A stretch of 64,000 bases of DNA. Origin: Bradyrhizobium sp. CB1650. GTDB taxonomy: Bacteria > Pseudomonadota > Alphaproteobacteria > Rhizobiales > Xanthobacteraceae. The translations under genes and the position numbers were made by a program. The notes below the pieces were generated by a model that worked only from the letters and a program-made list of their open reading frames with translations, was not told the DNA's origin and made no database searches. Positions 16,763 to 25,940 of the stretch are shown piece after piece (positions within the stretch are counted from its first letter, which is position 1; every line of letters begins with the position of its first letter). Location: contig NZ_CP121695.1 of NCBI RefSeq assembly GCF_029761915.1, forward strand, positions 6,477,501-6,541,500, given 5' to 3'.

Positions 16763-18007
16763 ATGACTGCGGTGGCCACGGATGAAGCGGGAGATGGCAC
16801 CCGCGCGCTGATTTTCGCGCTGCTTGCGCTGGCCTGCGGGCACATGCTGTCGACGTTGCTGCGCACCATCCCGGCGGTCAGCCTCGATCTGATGGCGGCG
16901 GATTTCCGCATCGAGCCGCAGGCGCTGGCGAGCCTCACCTCGGTCTATCCGTTCGCCTTTGCTGCGGCGCAGATCCCGGTCGGCGCGGCAATGGATCGCT
17001 TCGGCGTGCGCCCGGTGTCGCTCAGCCTGCTCGCGGGAACCGTGATCGGCGCCATCGCATCCGGCTTCGCCACGGGGCCGGAGAGCTTTGCGGTCGGGCA
17101 GGTGCTGCTCGGCATCGCCACCTCGGGCATGCTGATGTGCCCGATGACGCTGGCTGCCAAGCAATTGTCGGCGGCGCGGTTCGGCCTGTGGTCGGGCGCG
17201 ATCCTCTCGATCGGCAATATCGGCATGCTGCTGTCGTCGAGCCCGCTCGCCTTCGTGGTCGATCACTACGGCTGGCGCGCCGGGTTCTGGATCTCTGGCC
17301 TCGCCGGCGTCGTGGTGGCGCTCGCCGTGTTCGCGCTGGTGCCGAACCAGCCGGCCGAGCACAAGGACGATTCCTCAGCCTTGGCGCAGATGATCGAGGT
17401 GCTGCGGCTCGGATTCTCGCGCCCGCTACGCGGTCTGATCGCGCTCGCGCTGGTGTCGCTTGCCACCTCGCTGGTGCTGCGCGGCCTGTGGGGCGGACCG
17501 TGGCTGATGCAGATCAAGGGCTTGTCGCGGGTCGAGGCCGGCAACCAGCTCGGCGCGTTCACGATCGCCATGATCGCAGGTCCGCTCTGCCTCGGCATGA
17601 TCGATCGCAAGCTCAGTCGCCGCCGCGAGCTGGTGGCCGCCGCGCATCTCGTCGCAGCATTCCTGCTCGCTCTGATGGCGCTCGGCGCGCCGCATTATGC
17701 GGTCTCGGTGCTGCTCGACGTTCCCGTCATGCCGCCGCAATACGACCTCGTGCTGTTCGTGCTCATCGGCCTTGCAACCTCGGCTCAGCCGCTGCTGTTC
17801 GGCATGTCCCGGCAAATGGTCGACGCGCAAGTCGCAGGCAAGGCGCTCGCCGCGATCAATCTGGCGTTCTTCCTCGGCGCGGCCCTGATGCAGTCGACCA
17901 CCGGGGCGGTGGCGGCACTCGCGGGGCTGCCGGCGGTGCTGCTGTTCATGGCAGCCATGCTCCTTTTCGGCACGCTGATCTTCCTGGTCTATACGCGACC
18001 CGTCTGA
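16763..18007 (+). CDS. Major facilitator superfamily transporter
   Basis: A 414-residue membrane protein with 12 predicted helices in two halves. A loop motif of MFS type, AMDRFGVRPVS, follows helix 2, and a long cytoplasmic loop lies in the middle (NQPAEHKDDSSALAQMIEVL). It is likely a substrate-proton symporter or exporter. Substrate clues come only from the neighbours: a peptidase and an enolase-superfamily enzyme follow, suggesting uptake of a peptide or sugar-acid-like compound. ATG 16763 is the only good start. Confidence 0.88.
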   Translation: MTAVATDEAGDGTRALIFALLALACGHMLSTLLRTIPAVSLDLMAADFRIEPQALASLTSVYPFAFAAAQIPVGAAMDRFGVRPVSLSLLAGTVIGAIASGFATGPESFAVGQVLLGIATSGMLMCPMTLAAKQLSAARFGLWSGAILSIGNIGMLLSSSPLAFVVDHYGWRAGFWISGLAGVVVALAVFALVPNQPAEHKDDSSALAQMIEVLRLGFSRPLRGLIALALVSLATSLVLRGLWGGPWLMQIKGLSRVEAGNQLGAFTIAMIAGPLCLGMIDRKLSRRRELVAAAHLVAAFLLALMALGAPHYAVSVLLDVPVMPPQYDLVLFVLIGLATSAQPLLFGMSRQMVDAQVAGKALAAINLAFFLGAALMQSTTGAVAALAGLPAVLLFMAAMLLFGTLIFLVYTRPV

Positions 18008-18071
18008 GGAGCTTGCGCAACAACGTGCGGCGGGAGATGCTGACGCCCACCGAGCATCAAGGGAATGAATC

Positions 18072-19265
18072 ATGCCTGTCGACACGAAAGCCGCCACCGA
18101 CCGCCTCATGCGCTTCCTCGCCGTCGAGGGCGTGACCGGAAAGGAAGCCGCGATCGGGCGCGAGCTCGCCGCGGCGCTGAGAGAGAGCGGCGTGCCGGCC
18201 GGCGCGATCCGCCTCGACGATGCCAACACGCGCATTCCCGTGCCGACCGAAACCGGCAACCTCATCGTCGACCTGCCCGGCCGCGGCGCGATGCACAACC
18301 AGCCGCGCATCATGTTCATGACCCACATGGACACGGTGCCGCTGTGCGCCGGCGCCAAGCCGAAGATCTCGGGGCGCAAGATCGTCAACACGGCCAAGAC
18401 CGCGCTCGGCGGCGACAACCGTTGCGGCTGCGGCGTGCTGGTGACGCTGGCAGCCGAGCTCGCCAAGCAGAAGCTCGATCATCCGCCGATCACGCTGCTG
18501 TTCTGCGTGCGTGAGGAGAGCGGGCTCTATGGCGCGCGCCACGTCAAGCTGGAAGAGCTCGGCTCGCCGGTGATGGCCTTCAACTATGACGGCGGCTCGG
18601 CCTCCAACGTCACCATCGGCGCCGTCGGCGCGGATCGCTGGCATGTCGAGATTTTCGGCCGCGCCTCGCATGCCGGCGTCGCGCCGGAGCGCGGCATCTC
18701 TTCGACCATGATCCTTGCGCTCGCGCTCGCCGACCTCAAGGCCGGCGGATGGTTCGGCAAGGTGGTGAAGGGCAAGCGGCAGGGCACCAGCAATGTCGGG
18801 CCCGTCACCGGCGGCGACGGCCGCCCCGCAGGCGATGCCACCAACGTCGTCACCGACTACGTGCATGTGCGCGGCGAGAGCCGCAGCCATGATGGAAAAT
18901 TCTTCAAGGAGATCACCAAGGCCTACAAGGCGGCGTTCGAGAAGGCGGCGAAGCGCGTCAAGAACAGCGAAGGCAAGTCGGGTCGCGTCAAGTTCAAGGC
19001 CGAGACCGACTACTACCCGTTCCGCATGAAGGAGAGCCTGCCGGTCGTCAAACGCGCGGTGGCGGCCGTGTCGGCGGTCGGCGGCACGCCGGCCATCCGC
19101 GCCGCCAATGGCGGCCTCGATGCGAACTGGATGGTCCGCCACGGCATTCCGACCGTGACCTTCGGCGCGGGGCAGAACGAGCCGCACACGATCGACGAAT
19201 GGATCAATCTTGGCGAATACGACCGCGCCTGCGCGCTGGCCTTGCAGCTTGCGACGATGCGGTGA
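18072..19265 (+). CDS. M20-family metallopeptidase (PepT-like)
   Basis: A 397-residue cytosolic hydrolase. Metal ligands of the M20 fold are visible: His85 and Asp87 in FMTHMDTVP, bridging Asp115 in GGDNRCG, Glu148/Glu149 in VREESGLYGA, a dimerisation lid domain in the middle with FGRASHAGVAPERG, and a late His in GAGQNEPHT. M20 enzymes cleave peptides, N-acyl amino acids or carbamoyl groups with two zinc ions. The HMDTVP and REESGL motifs are closest to tripeptidase T-like members. It follows the MFS gene by 64 bases on the same strand. Confidence 0.9.
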   Translation: MPVDTKAATDRLMRFLAVEGVTGKEAAIGRELAAALRESGVPAGAIRLDDANTRIPVPTETGNLIVDLPGRGAMHNQPRIMFMTHMDTVPLCAGAKPKISGRKIVNTAKTALGGDNRCGCGVLVTLAAELAKQKLDHPPITLLFCVREESGLYGARHVKLEELGSPVMAFNYDGGSASNVTIGAVGADRWHVEIFGRASHAGVAPERGISSTMILALALADLKAGGWFGKVVKGKRQGTSNVGPVTGGDGRPAGDATNVVTDYVHVRGESRSHDGKFFKEITKAYKAAFEKAAKRVKNSEGKSGRVKFKAETDYYPFRMKESLPVVKRAVAAVSAVGGTPAIRAANGGLDANWMVRHGIPTVTFGAGQNEPHTIDEWINLGEYDRACALALQLATMR

Positions 19266-19343
19266 GCTGCGTTGCGCTGCTCGCAGTTGCCGGGCAGCGC
19301 CGGTCGGCCTAGCCTGCAAGGAAAAAGCGCAGGTGGAAACGCA

Positions 19344-20432
19344 ATGGCCAGTATCGCGACGATCGAGACCGGACTCTACCGGATCCCCCTCCCCGTCACC
19401 CTCTCCGACAGCACGCATGGCGAGATCGCGGCGTTCGAGCTGATCACCTGCCGCATCCGCGATGCCGATGGCGCCGAGGGCGTCGGCTACACCTACACCG
19501 TCGGCCGCAATGGCGGCGCCGTGGCCGACATCCTCTCCCGCGAGATCCCCACGCTGATCGAGGGCCGCGAAGCCGACGACACCGAGGCGATCTGGCATCA
19601 CGTCTGGTGGGCGCTGCATTATGGCGGCCGCGGCGGACCGACCGTGCTCGCGCTCTCCGCGCTCGACATCGCGCTGTGGGATCTGAAGGCGCGGCGCGCG
19701 GGCCTGCCGCTGTTCCGCCTGCTCGGCGGTTTCGATGCGCGCGTGCCATGTTACGCCGGCGGCATCGACCTCGATCTCTCCGTCGAGGCGCTGCTCAAGC
19801 AGACCGACGGCAATCTCGGCAAAGGTTTTCGCGCCATCAAGATGAAGGTTGGCCGGCCCGATCTCAAGTCCGACGTCGCGCGCGTCGCGGCGATGCGCAA
19901 GCACCTCGGCGACGGCTTTCCGCTGATGGCGGACGCCAACATGAAGTGGACGGTCGAGGAAGCGATCCGCGCCGCGCGTGCGTTCCAGCCGTTCGACCTC
20001 ACCTGGCTCGAGGAGCCGATCATCCCAGACGACGTCGCCGGCCACGCCCGCATCATGGAAGCCGGCGGCGTGCCGATCGCGGCCGGCGAGAATTTGCGCT
20101 CGCTCTGGGAATTCAAGAACTACATCGCCGCCGGCGCGGTGTCCTATCCCGAGCCCGACGTCACCAATTGCGGCGGCGTCTCCGCCTTCATGAAGATCGC
20201 GCGGCTCGCGGAGGCCTTCAATCTTCCCGTCACCAGCCACGGCGCCCACGACATCACCGTGCACCTGCTCGCCGCCTGCCCGAACCGCTCCTACCTCGAG
20301 GCGCACGGCTTCGGGCTCGACACCTACATCGAGCATCCGCTGGTGCTCGACGAGGGCATGGCGCTGGCGCCGGCCCGGCCGGGCCACGGCATCGGCTTCG
20401 ACTGGAAGGGGCTGGCGAAGCTTGCGCCGTAG
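19344..20432 (+). CDS. Enolase-superfamily enzyme, mandelate racemase subgroup
   Basis: A 362-residue enzyme with every residue of the mandelate-racemase active site in place: Lys166-x-Lys168 (AIKMKVG), metal ligands Asp197 (MADANMKW), Glu223 (WLEEPI) and Glu249 (AAGEN), and the Asp272-His299 dyad (PEPDVTNCG; TSHGAHD). Such enzymes abstract a proton next to a carboxylate to racemise, or to dehydrate sugar acids. ATG 19344 is used, with AGGTGGAAACGCA upstream; the frame is open 24 codons further. The reaction cannot be fixed from sequence. Sugar-acid dehydratase and hydroxy-acid racemase are both possible. Confidence 0.9.
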   Translation: MASIATIETGLYRIPLPVTLSDSTHGEIAAFELITCRIRDADGAEGVGYTYTVGRNGGAVADILSREIPTLIEGREADDTEAIWHHVWWALHYGGRGGPTVLALSALDIALWDLKARRAGLPLFRLLGGFDARVPCYAGGIDLDLSVEALLKQTDGNLGKGFRAIKMKVGRPDLKSDVARVAAMRKHLGDGFPLMADANMKWTVEEAIRAARAFQPFDLTWLEEPIIPDDVAGHARIMEAGGVPIAAGENLRSLWEFKNYIAAGAVSYPEPDVTNCGGVSAFMKIARLAEAFNLPVTSHGAHDITVHLLAACPNRSYLEAHGFGLDTYIEHPLVLDEGMALAPARPGHGIGFDWKGLAKLAP

Positions 20433-20449
20433 AGCGCGATGATCAGACC

Positions 20450-20528
20450 GTCATGCCCGGGCTTGTCCCGGGCATCCACGTTCTTTCTGCTGCAAGACGT
20501 GGATGGCCGGGACGGGCCCGGCCATGAC
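20450..20528. repeat. Long imperfect inverted repeat, Bradyrhizobium-type palindrome
   Basis: The left arm (GTCATGCCCGGGCTTGTC...CATCCACGT) and the right arm (ACGTGGATGGCCGGGACGG...CCATGAC) pair over about 32 bases with few mismatches, around a TCTTTCTGCTGCAAG loop. This is a typical dispersed intergenic palindrome of Bradyrhizobium. It lies between two + strand genes and could also stabilise the 3' end of the upstream mRNA. Confidence 0.7.
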
Positions 20529-20622
20529 GACGTGGAAGCTGTCCGCCCCGAAGCATTTACAAACCGCTTTGCTGCACGCGAGGCATTCGCTGGTGCTGGA
20601 TGCAGGGAGCGGAGATTCGGCT

Positions 20623-21831
20623 ATGGTGTCGGACGCCGACACCATCCGAAAGACCAAAATCTTGACACCCGAGCTTCACCAGAAACTGACCACCTGGCGC
20701 CAGCACCTGCATGCGCATCCCGAGCTGTCCCTGCAGGAGAAGGCCACCGCCGCCTTCGTGCAGGAAAAGCTCACCGAGCTCGGCATTCCCTTCGAGGCCG
20801 GCATCGGCGGGCACGGCATCGTCGCGACGCTGACGCGCGGGTCGGCTGAGGGGCGCGTCGGCCTGCGCGCCGACATGGATGCGCTGCCGATCACCGAGGA
20901 TACGGGGCTCGCCTATGCTTCACGCAATCCCGGCGTGATGCATGCCTGCGGCCATGACGGGCACACCGCCTCGCTGCTAGGCGCGGCGGCGCTGCTGGCG
21001 GAGGACACGGATTGGAGCGGCACGGTCGATTTCATCTTCCAGCCGGCCGAGGAAGGCTTTGGCGGCTCGCGTGCGATGGTCGGGGCGGGCCTGTTCGACC
21101 GCTTCCCGATGACGAAAGTGTTCGGCTTTCACAACTGGCCGGGCCTCGAAGCCGGCACGATCGCGGTCCATGACGGCGTCGTCATGGCCTCCGGCGGGCG
21201 CGTCAGCATCACCATCGAGGGCCATGCCGGACATGCCGGCATGCCGCATCTGACGCGCGATCCGGTGATGGCCGCGGGGCACCTGATCGTGGCGCTGCAA
21301 TCGATCGTTTCGCGCAGCGTCGATCCGCTCGACACCGCCGTGCTCTCGCTGTGCACGATCGAAGGCGGCACGGCGCGCAACCAGATCGCGGGACGGGTCG
21401 CGATCGGCGGCACGATGCGGTATCACCGCGACGCCGTGAAGAGCACCATCGTCGCGCGTATCGAACAGATCTGCGCCGGCATTGCGACGAGCTTCGGGGT
21501 CAAGGTCACGCCCGAGATCGTCATGGGCGTCGGCACGGTGATCAACACGCCGGCGGAAGCGGGCCTTGCGCGATTGGCCGCGGAAAAACTGCAGGCAAAG
21601 TTGCGGACCGACCTTGCACCCAGCATGGCCGGCGAGGATTTCGCCTTCTACCTGCAGCAGCGGCCCGGCGCCTTCGTCTGGATCGGCAACGGCGAATTGC
21701 GCGATGGCGCGGAGTTGCACGGCCCGCGCTACGATTTCAACGATGCGATCCTGCCGGTCGCATCCGGCTGGATGGCCGAGGTCGCCAAGACGGCGCTGTC
21801 GGCGAACCGACAGGCGCGACGGCGATCGTGA
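20623..21831 (+). CDS. M20 aminoacylase / N-acyl amino acid amidohydrolase
   Basis: A 402-residue hydrolase of the M20D (hippurate hydrolase, IAA-amino acid hydrolase) type. RADMDALPI stands near residue 82-90, with HACGHDGH holding metal ligands Cys109 and His111, then QPAEEGFGGSRAMV, the lid domain with GHAGHAGMPHLTRDP, and a late SMAGEDFAFYLQQRPG motif. It removes acyl groups from N-acyl amino acids or related amides in the cytosol. ATG 20623 gives a normal N-terminus; the frame runs further upstream into the palindromic repeat, where translation is unlikely. Same strand as the previous peptidase and enolase-type genes. Confidence 0.92.
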   Translation: MVSDADTIRKTKILTPELHQKLTTWRQHLHAHPELSLQEKATAAFVQEKLTELGIPFEAGIGGHGIVATLTRGSAEGRVGLRADMDALPITEDTGLAYASRNPGVMHACGHDGHTASLLGAAALLAEDTDWSGTVDFIFQPAEEGFGGSRAMVGAGLFDRFPMTKVFGFHNWPGLEAGTIAVHDGVVMASGGRVSITIEGHAGHAGMPHLTRDPVMAAGHLIVALQSIVSRSVDPLDTAVLSLCTIEGGTARNQIAGRVAIGGTMRYHRDAVKSTIVARIEQICAGIATSFGVKVTPEIVMGVGTVINTPAEAGLARLAAEKLQAKLRTDLAPSMAGEDFAFYLQQRPGAFVWIGNGELRDGAELHGPRYDFNDAILPVASGWMAEVAKTALSANRQARRRS

Positions 21832-21848
21832 GCCGGCATGGGCCAGGT

Positions 21849-23279
21849 TCAGGTGGCGACCTTCGTGGCGGCAGGAATCTTCCATGTGCCGTTGATGATT
21901 GACGGGTCCGTTTCCTGCGGCCAATACATGCGCAGCATGAGGATGAAATCTCCCGCAGGCGCCGGAAGCCAGTTGGACTCTTTGTCTTTGCCCGGGGAGT
22001 CCTTCTGGATGTAGAGATCGGTCGAACCGTCCGGATTCTCCTTCAGGTCTTGCCGCGCGCTGATCGAATAGCGGTTGAGCGGATTGTTCACGAAGAAGTA
22101 GCTGCTGTCGTACATCGTGAGCGACCAAAATCCCTCCACGGGAGGCAGGTGGCCTTTGGGAAACCGCATGACGTACTTGTTCGCGCCGTTATACTTGTCG
22201 CCGTGCGCATCCTTCTGCGAGGTCGGGTAGACCGCATCTTGCGGACGGTTGGCGCCGAGCCCGATCGCGGTGACCAGGGCCCGCATCGGATAATCGGTGC
22301 CGTAGACGCCGGTCCTGGTAGTGAAGGCGAAGCCGTTTTCGTCCGTGATGGCCTTGTTGATCTTGAATTGAAGCATGATCCGGTCGAACGAGACCTCCGG
22401 CACCCGCTTCAGGAAGTCCGCCTTCAGCTTGCTCTCGTCAAAATCCTGGCCCGGGACGATACCGATGCGGGCAAACTTGGCGAGCTGGGGCGCGTCCGCC
22501 GCGTAAGGCGGATTGTCCTTCATCAGTTCGCACAGCATCTTGAAATATGACGCCGCGTCCATGCGATTGACCTGTTCGCGGACGGCCGTCTTCATGTCGA
22601 TCGACGGATCGACCTTTCCCGGAGGCGGCGTGTACGGCTTGCCGTAGGCACTGAGCGGCACGAGTTTGCACTCGTCCTGCAGCTTGTGGACGGCTGCATA
22701 GTCCTCCGGCGTGCCGGTGCAATAGATGCGGCCGAGCAGCCACACGATGTTGGTCTGCGATTTGTACTGCTTCACGCCTTCAGGCAGCGTGCCTTTCCAC
22801 CCGGGGCCGGTGATCGCGTAGGTCTGCGCCCCGGTGCCGGTGGTACGCTTGCCGGGCACCTGGAACACCGTCGTCCAGCCATCCAGCATCGGCATCAGGA
22901 AGTATCGTCCCTTCATGTCGGGGATGCTGAGGACCCATGGTTCCTTGCCGACATCCAGGAATGAGGTGGTATACAGGGTGTCCGCGTTTGGTGCCGTGAC
23001 GTCTCTGAACGACGCATCGGGATACTGCCGCAGCTTGATGATGTGGCCCATCGGCCCGCGCGTGCCGACGGGTTCGGCAACGTTGGTGACAATCCGGCGG
23101 GTCATCTCCATCGTCACCAACGGATAGCCGAATATGTAGGCATCGCTTGCAAGCCAGAAATCCTCCAGGCCTTGGCCCACGCCCAGGAAGGAGTCTTGGG
23201 CAAGCGCTGATCGTGTTGCTGCCGCTCCTGCCAGCAGGCCCATGCCACCGAGTGCAAGGGATCGACGGGTGACGTTCAT
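21849..23279 (-). CDS. DUF1254/DUF1214 domain exported protein
   Basis: A 476-residue exported protein. The start MNVTRRSLALGGMGLL with a following Ala-rich stretch to ALAQ is a Tat-type signal. DUF1254 pattern spans residues about 50-180 (SDAYIFGYPLVTMEMTRRIV, then PNADTLYTTSFLDV) and DUF1214 pattern about 350-460 (PPVEGFWSLTMYDSSYFFV, NRYSISARQDL). The role of these periplasmic or outer proteins is not settled. ATG 23279 is fixed by AAGGAGACTACG upstream, although the frame stays open to 23414. It is convergent with the amidohydrolase gene, 17 bases apart. Confidence 0.9.
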   Translation of the reverse strand: MNVTRRSLALGGMGLLAGAAATRSALAQDSFLGVGQGLEDFWLASDAYIFGYPLVTMEMTRRIVTNVAEPVGTRGPMGHIIKLRQYPDASFRDVTAPNADTLYTTSFLDVGKEPWVLSIPDMKGRYFLMPMLDGWTTVFQVPGKRTTGTGAQTYAITGPGWKGTLPEGVKQYKSQTNIVWLLGRIYCTGTPEDYAAVHKLQDECKLVPLSAYGKPYTPPPGKVDPSIDMKTAVREQVNRMDAASYFKMLCELMKDNPPYAADAPQLAKFARIGIVPGQDFDESKLKADFLKRVPEVSFDRIMLQFKINKAITDENGFAFTTRTGVYGTDYPMRALVTAIGLGANRPQDAVYPTSQKDAHGDKYNGANKYVMRFPKGHLPPVEGFWSLTMYDSSYFFVNNPLNRYSISARQDLKENPDGSTDLYIQKDSPGKDKESNWLPAPAGDFILMLRMYWPQETDPSIINGTWKIPAATKVAT

Positions 23280-23435
23280 CGTAGTCTCCTTCCTGAACAC
23301 AAATCCAAACGACGGGTCGCGATTTCGGAGGTGAATCTCCTGCCAGTGCGACGGTACCGATCGTCGCAAAGGACAGGTTGGTCGGGACGAACTTCGCCGC
23401 GTTGCGACGGCCACAATGCGGCCGGTCCGCGCTGC

Positions 23436-24098
23436 TCAGTAGCAAGGCGGATAGGGATAGTATCCGCAACGGGGAGCGTAGTACGGATAGGCTGCCGCAG
23501 CGCCGAGAGCCGCCGCTCCCGCTACGGCGGCACCGCGGTAGTAAGCACCGCGCCACGCCGTCCGGCGGGCGACGCCGGCAAACGACAGCGGCGTGAATGG
23601 TCGGCCAATGATGTCGATGAAGACCGACGCCGGTCCGTCGGCTCCTGCAAGGTCTCCTTCGAGCACGTCGACGTCGAAAGTCAGTTTATCGCCGTCGAGC
23701 TTGGGCGATTTCAGGACCACGACGGCGTCAGCCACCGATGATCCGTCTTTCCTGAATCCGGAAACCGTGGCGTTCGGAGGATCTTTCGCGAAATTGTCGC
23801 TGCCATTGCCCCAGTCCTCGACAATGCGCGACGTGAGATCGTGGCCGGCCGCCCGAACGGGCCGGTCGGCAAAGACGATCGCATTCGGCGAGATCCCGGT
23901 CAGCACCAGCTTCCCGCCGCTCAGGCTCGCACCGCGCGAATTGAGCACGAAGAGCGACGGAACGACTTCCGGCTTTGCCTGGCCGATGGATTTTTCGAGC
24001 GGTACGTGGGGCTTGGTCTCCGATTGCGCAAACAGGTTTTGCGGTAGAGCGACAAATCCGACGGCGCAAATTGCGATGAGAGTGGCGCGAAGTGTCAT
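23436..24098 (-). CDS. Exported hypothetical protein with a Tyr/Pro-rich tail
   Basis: A 220-residue protein with a Sec signal (MTLRATLIAICAVGFVALPQ to LFAQ). The mature part looks like a beta-rich domain (ASLSGGKLVLTGISPNAIVF, then ADAVVVLKSPKLDGDKLTF) and ends in an Ala/Gly-rich, then Tyr/Pro-rich tail with two cysteines (YPYYAPRCGYYPYPPCY). AAGGAGATAATCAGC lies before ATG 24098. I do not recognise a named family with certainty. The tail resembles surface or periplasmic low-complexity proteins of rhizobia. Confidence 0.7.
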   Translation of the reverse strand: MTLRATLIAICAVGFVALPQNLFAQSETKPHVPLEKSIGQAKPEVVPSLFVLNSRGASLSGGKLVLTGISPNAIVFADRPVRAAGHDLTSRIVEDWGNGSDNFAKDPPNATVSGFRKDGSSVADAVVVLKSPKLDGDKLTFDVDVLEGDLAGADGPASVFIDIIGRPFTPLSFAGVARRTAWRGAYYRGAAVAGAAALGAAAAYPYYAPRCGYYPYPPCY

Positions 24099-24294
24099 GC
24101 TGATTATCTCCTTGAAAGCGGATTGCTCGCTTTGCAGCACGTCCGCCGGCTTTGTCTGCCTTGCGCAGCGCTTCGTTAATCAAACAGATGGCTCCTCCAG
24201 GAGCGTTGCAATGAATGTCGACCAACTTCGCTGAACATTTCGCGCCAATTCGTCGCGCGCGTCTTGCCATTTCGCGCCAATCTTTCCGACGCCT

Positions 24295-24681
24295 TCAATC
24301 ATTGATTGCATTAAGCTTCCTGCGCTGACGCCCCTGCCGATGCTGGCGTGCGAGTTGCTGCCGTCTGTAGGCAACGGGTCGAACTCTCATCAAGCGCACG
24401 AATGTTCGGCTGAAGCTGCTTGGGTTTGAATAGCCGAGGAATCTGGCGATGTCCGAAAGGCGCTTGCTGGACTCCGCGAGCAAACGGCAGGCCATTTCCA
24501 GGCGAACCTCCGCGAGCATTTCGCTGTGACTTGTGCCCATTCGACCGAGGTGACGCTGCAACGTGCGGACGCTGATCTTCAGTGCGCGGGCCGTTCTATC
24601 GAGAGTTGCGTCACCATGTCGCAGCGATGCGGCGATGGTCGCGCGAACGACATCAACTGGAGGTGAGCGGACGGCTCTCAT
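24295..24681 (-). CDS. Stand-alone AraC-type helix-turn-helix protein
   Basis: A 128-residue protein that is almost only the C-terminal DNA-binding region of an AraC regulator. One helix-turn-helix lies near residues 28-50 (LDRTARALKISVRTLQRHLG), the second near 75-100 (RLSDIARFLGYSNPSSFSRT), and a basic tail follows. ATG 24681 is used; a TTG two codons earlier is possible. No sensor domain is encoded upstream in any frame on this strand. It is either a remnant or a functional HTH-only regulator. It is divergent from a full-length AraC gene at 24904 with a similar C-terminus. Confidence 0.65.
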   Translation of the reverse strand: MRAVRSPPVDVVRATIAASLRHGDATLDRTARALKISVRTLQRHLGRMGTSHSEMLAEVRLEMACRLLAESSKRLSDIARFLGYSNPSSFSRTFVRLMRVRPVAYRRQQLARQHRQGRQRRKLNAIND

Positions 24682-24903
24682 CGGCAAGTGAAGCCCGTGC
24701 TCTCTTCGAGAAAAAGGCCCGATGCCGCAAAGCTATACCCATGCGGGCGACCAATCTGGCCATTGGCCGCCAAAAATTTTCGTCAAAAGAGCTCAAAAGA
24801 AACTGATCGGGAGCCTCGCGCGAAAATGACACGACAGAGACACCCAAAAAGAAGGCGGGCCTGCTATCTTGCGCGCGCGACAAAGTTTTGGGGCAAAATA
24901 ATA

Positions 24904-25920
24904 ATGACCATTATTCCTTTGACTCGTTGCCAATTCCTCATGCCTTTCGCTGAAATCCATTCCGAAGTCGGCGGCTCGACTTCCTCGCTTCTGGCCAGGT
25001 TTCGGCTTCCCACGTCCCTGGAAGAAAAGGCGGATCACTACGTACCGCTCTTGCCGGCGGTTCGCTTCGCGACAGCAGCCCAGCATTCCCAGGGGATATC
25101 AGACCTCGCTTTTCGGGCCGCTCAGCGCTTGGCCTTCGACCATTTGAGCGAAGCACTGCGGGCTCGAATCCGGCATTCGCCAACTCTGTTGTTTGCCCTT
25201 CAGCAGGTGTGCAAACTGGCGCCGATCGAAGACACGAATCTGCACATCTGGCTGGAACGCTCCGACGAGAAGCTGAACATCTGCAGCAAAATCATCGGTA
25301 CCGAAGGCATCGCTCATCTCGAGATGTCGCAGTGGATCCAGAACGTTTTCATCATACACATCGTCCGCCAGTTCGCTGGAGCGCATTGGACCCCGGCAGT
25401 GATCGCCTTCGAGGCGACTCATACGCCGAGCATCGACGTTCAGGCGCATTGGCCGAACACCCGTTTCGTGTCGGGTCAAAGAGCCTCATGGATCGATGTG
25501 CCGCTGAAACTCCTGAGCCTTCCGAATCTCGCAAATGCCGCGCCATCGGATTTGCCTGAGGACGATCTTCAACCATTCGGCAAAGACACCGTCAGCGCTC
25601 TCAAGTTGAGCTTGCCGTCCTACCTCGATGAAGGAGGCCCCTCGGTGACCGAGGCGGCGGAGATGATCGGCTTGAGCGTCAGGAGCCTGCAGCGACGACT
25701 TTCGCAGGCGGGCCTGACCTACTCCGGATTGCTCGAGCAAGTGCGGTTTGACAATGCCACGAAGCTCCTGTGCGATACGGAGAACAAGATCATCGACGTG
25801 GCGTTCTCGTCGGGCTACGCGGACCCTGCTCATTTCACCCGCGCGTTTCGACGGATCTCCGGCTGCACGCCGCGAGAGTTTCGCGATCGATCGAGAAACG
25901 GAGCCGGTAAGCCCGCCTGA
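24904..25920 (+). CDS. AraC family transcriptional regulator, full length
   Basis: A 338-residue regulator of the OruR/ArgR-like group. The N-terminal half (about 1-200) is the arabinose-binding-type domain of these proteins (LLARFRLPTSLEEKADHYVP, then HLSEALRARI). The C-terminus carries the double helix-turn-helix (PSVTEAAEMIGLSVRSLQRR and IIDVAFSSGYADPAHFTRAF). ATG 24904 is preferred: the segment before it, to 24688, is unlike a protein N-terminus. The ligand and targets are unknown. The divergent HTH-only gene or the DUF1254 gene are possible targets by position. Confidence 0.88.
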   Translation: MTIIPLTRCQFLMPFAEIHSEVGGSTSSLLARFRLPTSLEEKADHYVPLLPAVRFATAAQHSQGISDLAFRAAQRLAFDHLSEALRARIRHSPTLLFALQQVCKLAPIEDTNLHIWLERSDEKLNICSKIIGTEGIAHLEMSQWIQNVFIIHIVRQFAGAHWTPAVIAFEATHTPSIDVQAHWPNTRFVSGQRASWIDVPLKLLSLPNLANAAPSDLPEDDLQPFGKDTVSALKLSLPSYLDEGGPSVTEAAEMIGLSVRSLQRRLSQAGLTYSGLLEQVRFDNATKLLCDTENKIIDVAFSSGYADPAHFTRAFRRISGCTPREFRDRSRNGAGKPA

Positions 25921-25940
25921 TTTGTCCGTGCGCAACTCTC

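Noticed and set aside
18057..20387. 776-codon open frame on the minus strand opposite the peptidase and enolase-type genes
   Set aside because: Crosses two well-supported genes and their intergenic space; no motif. Shadow frame.
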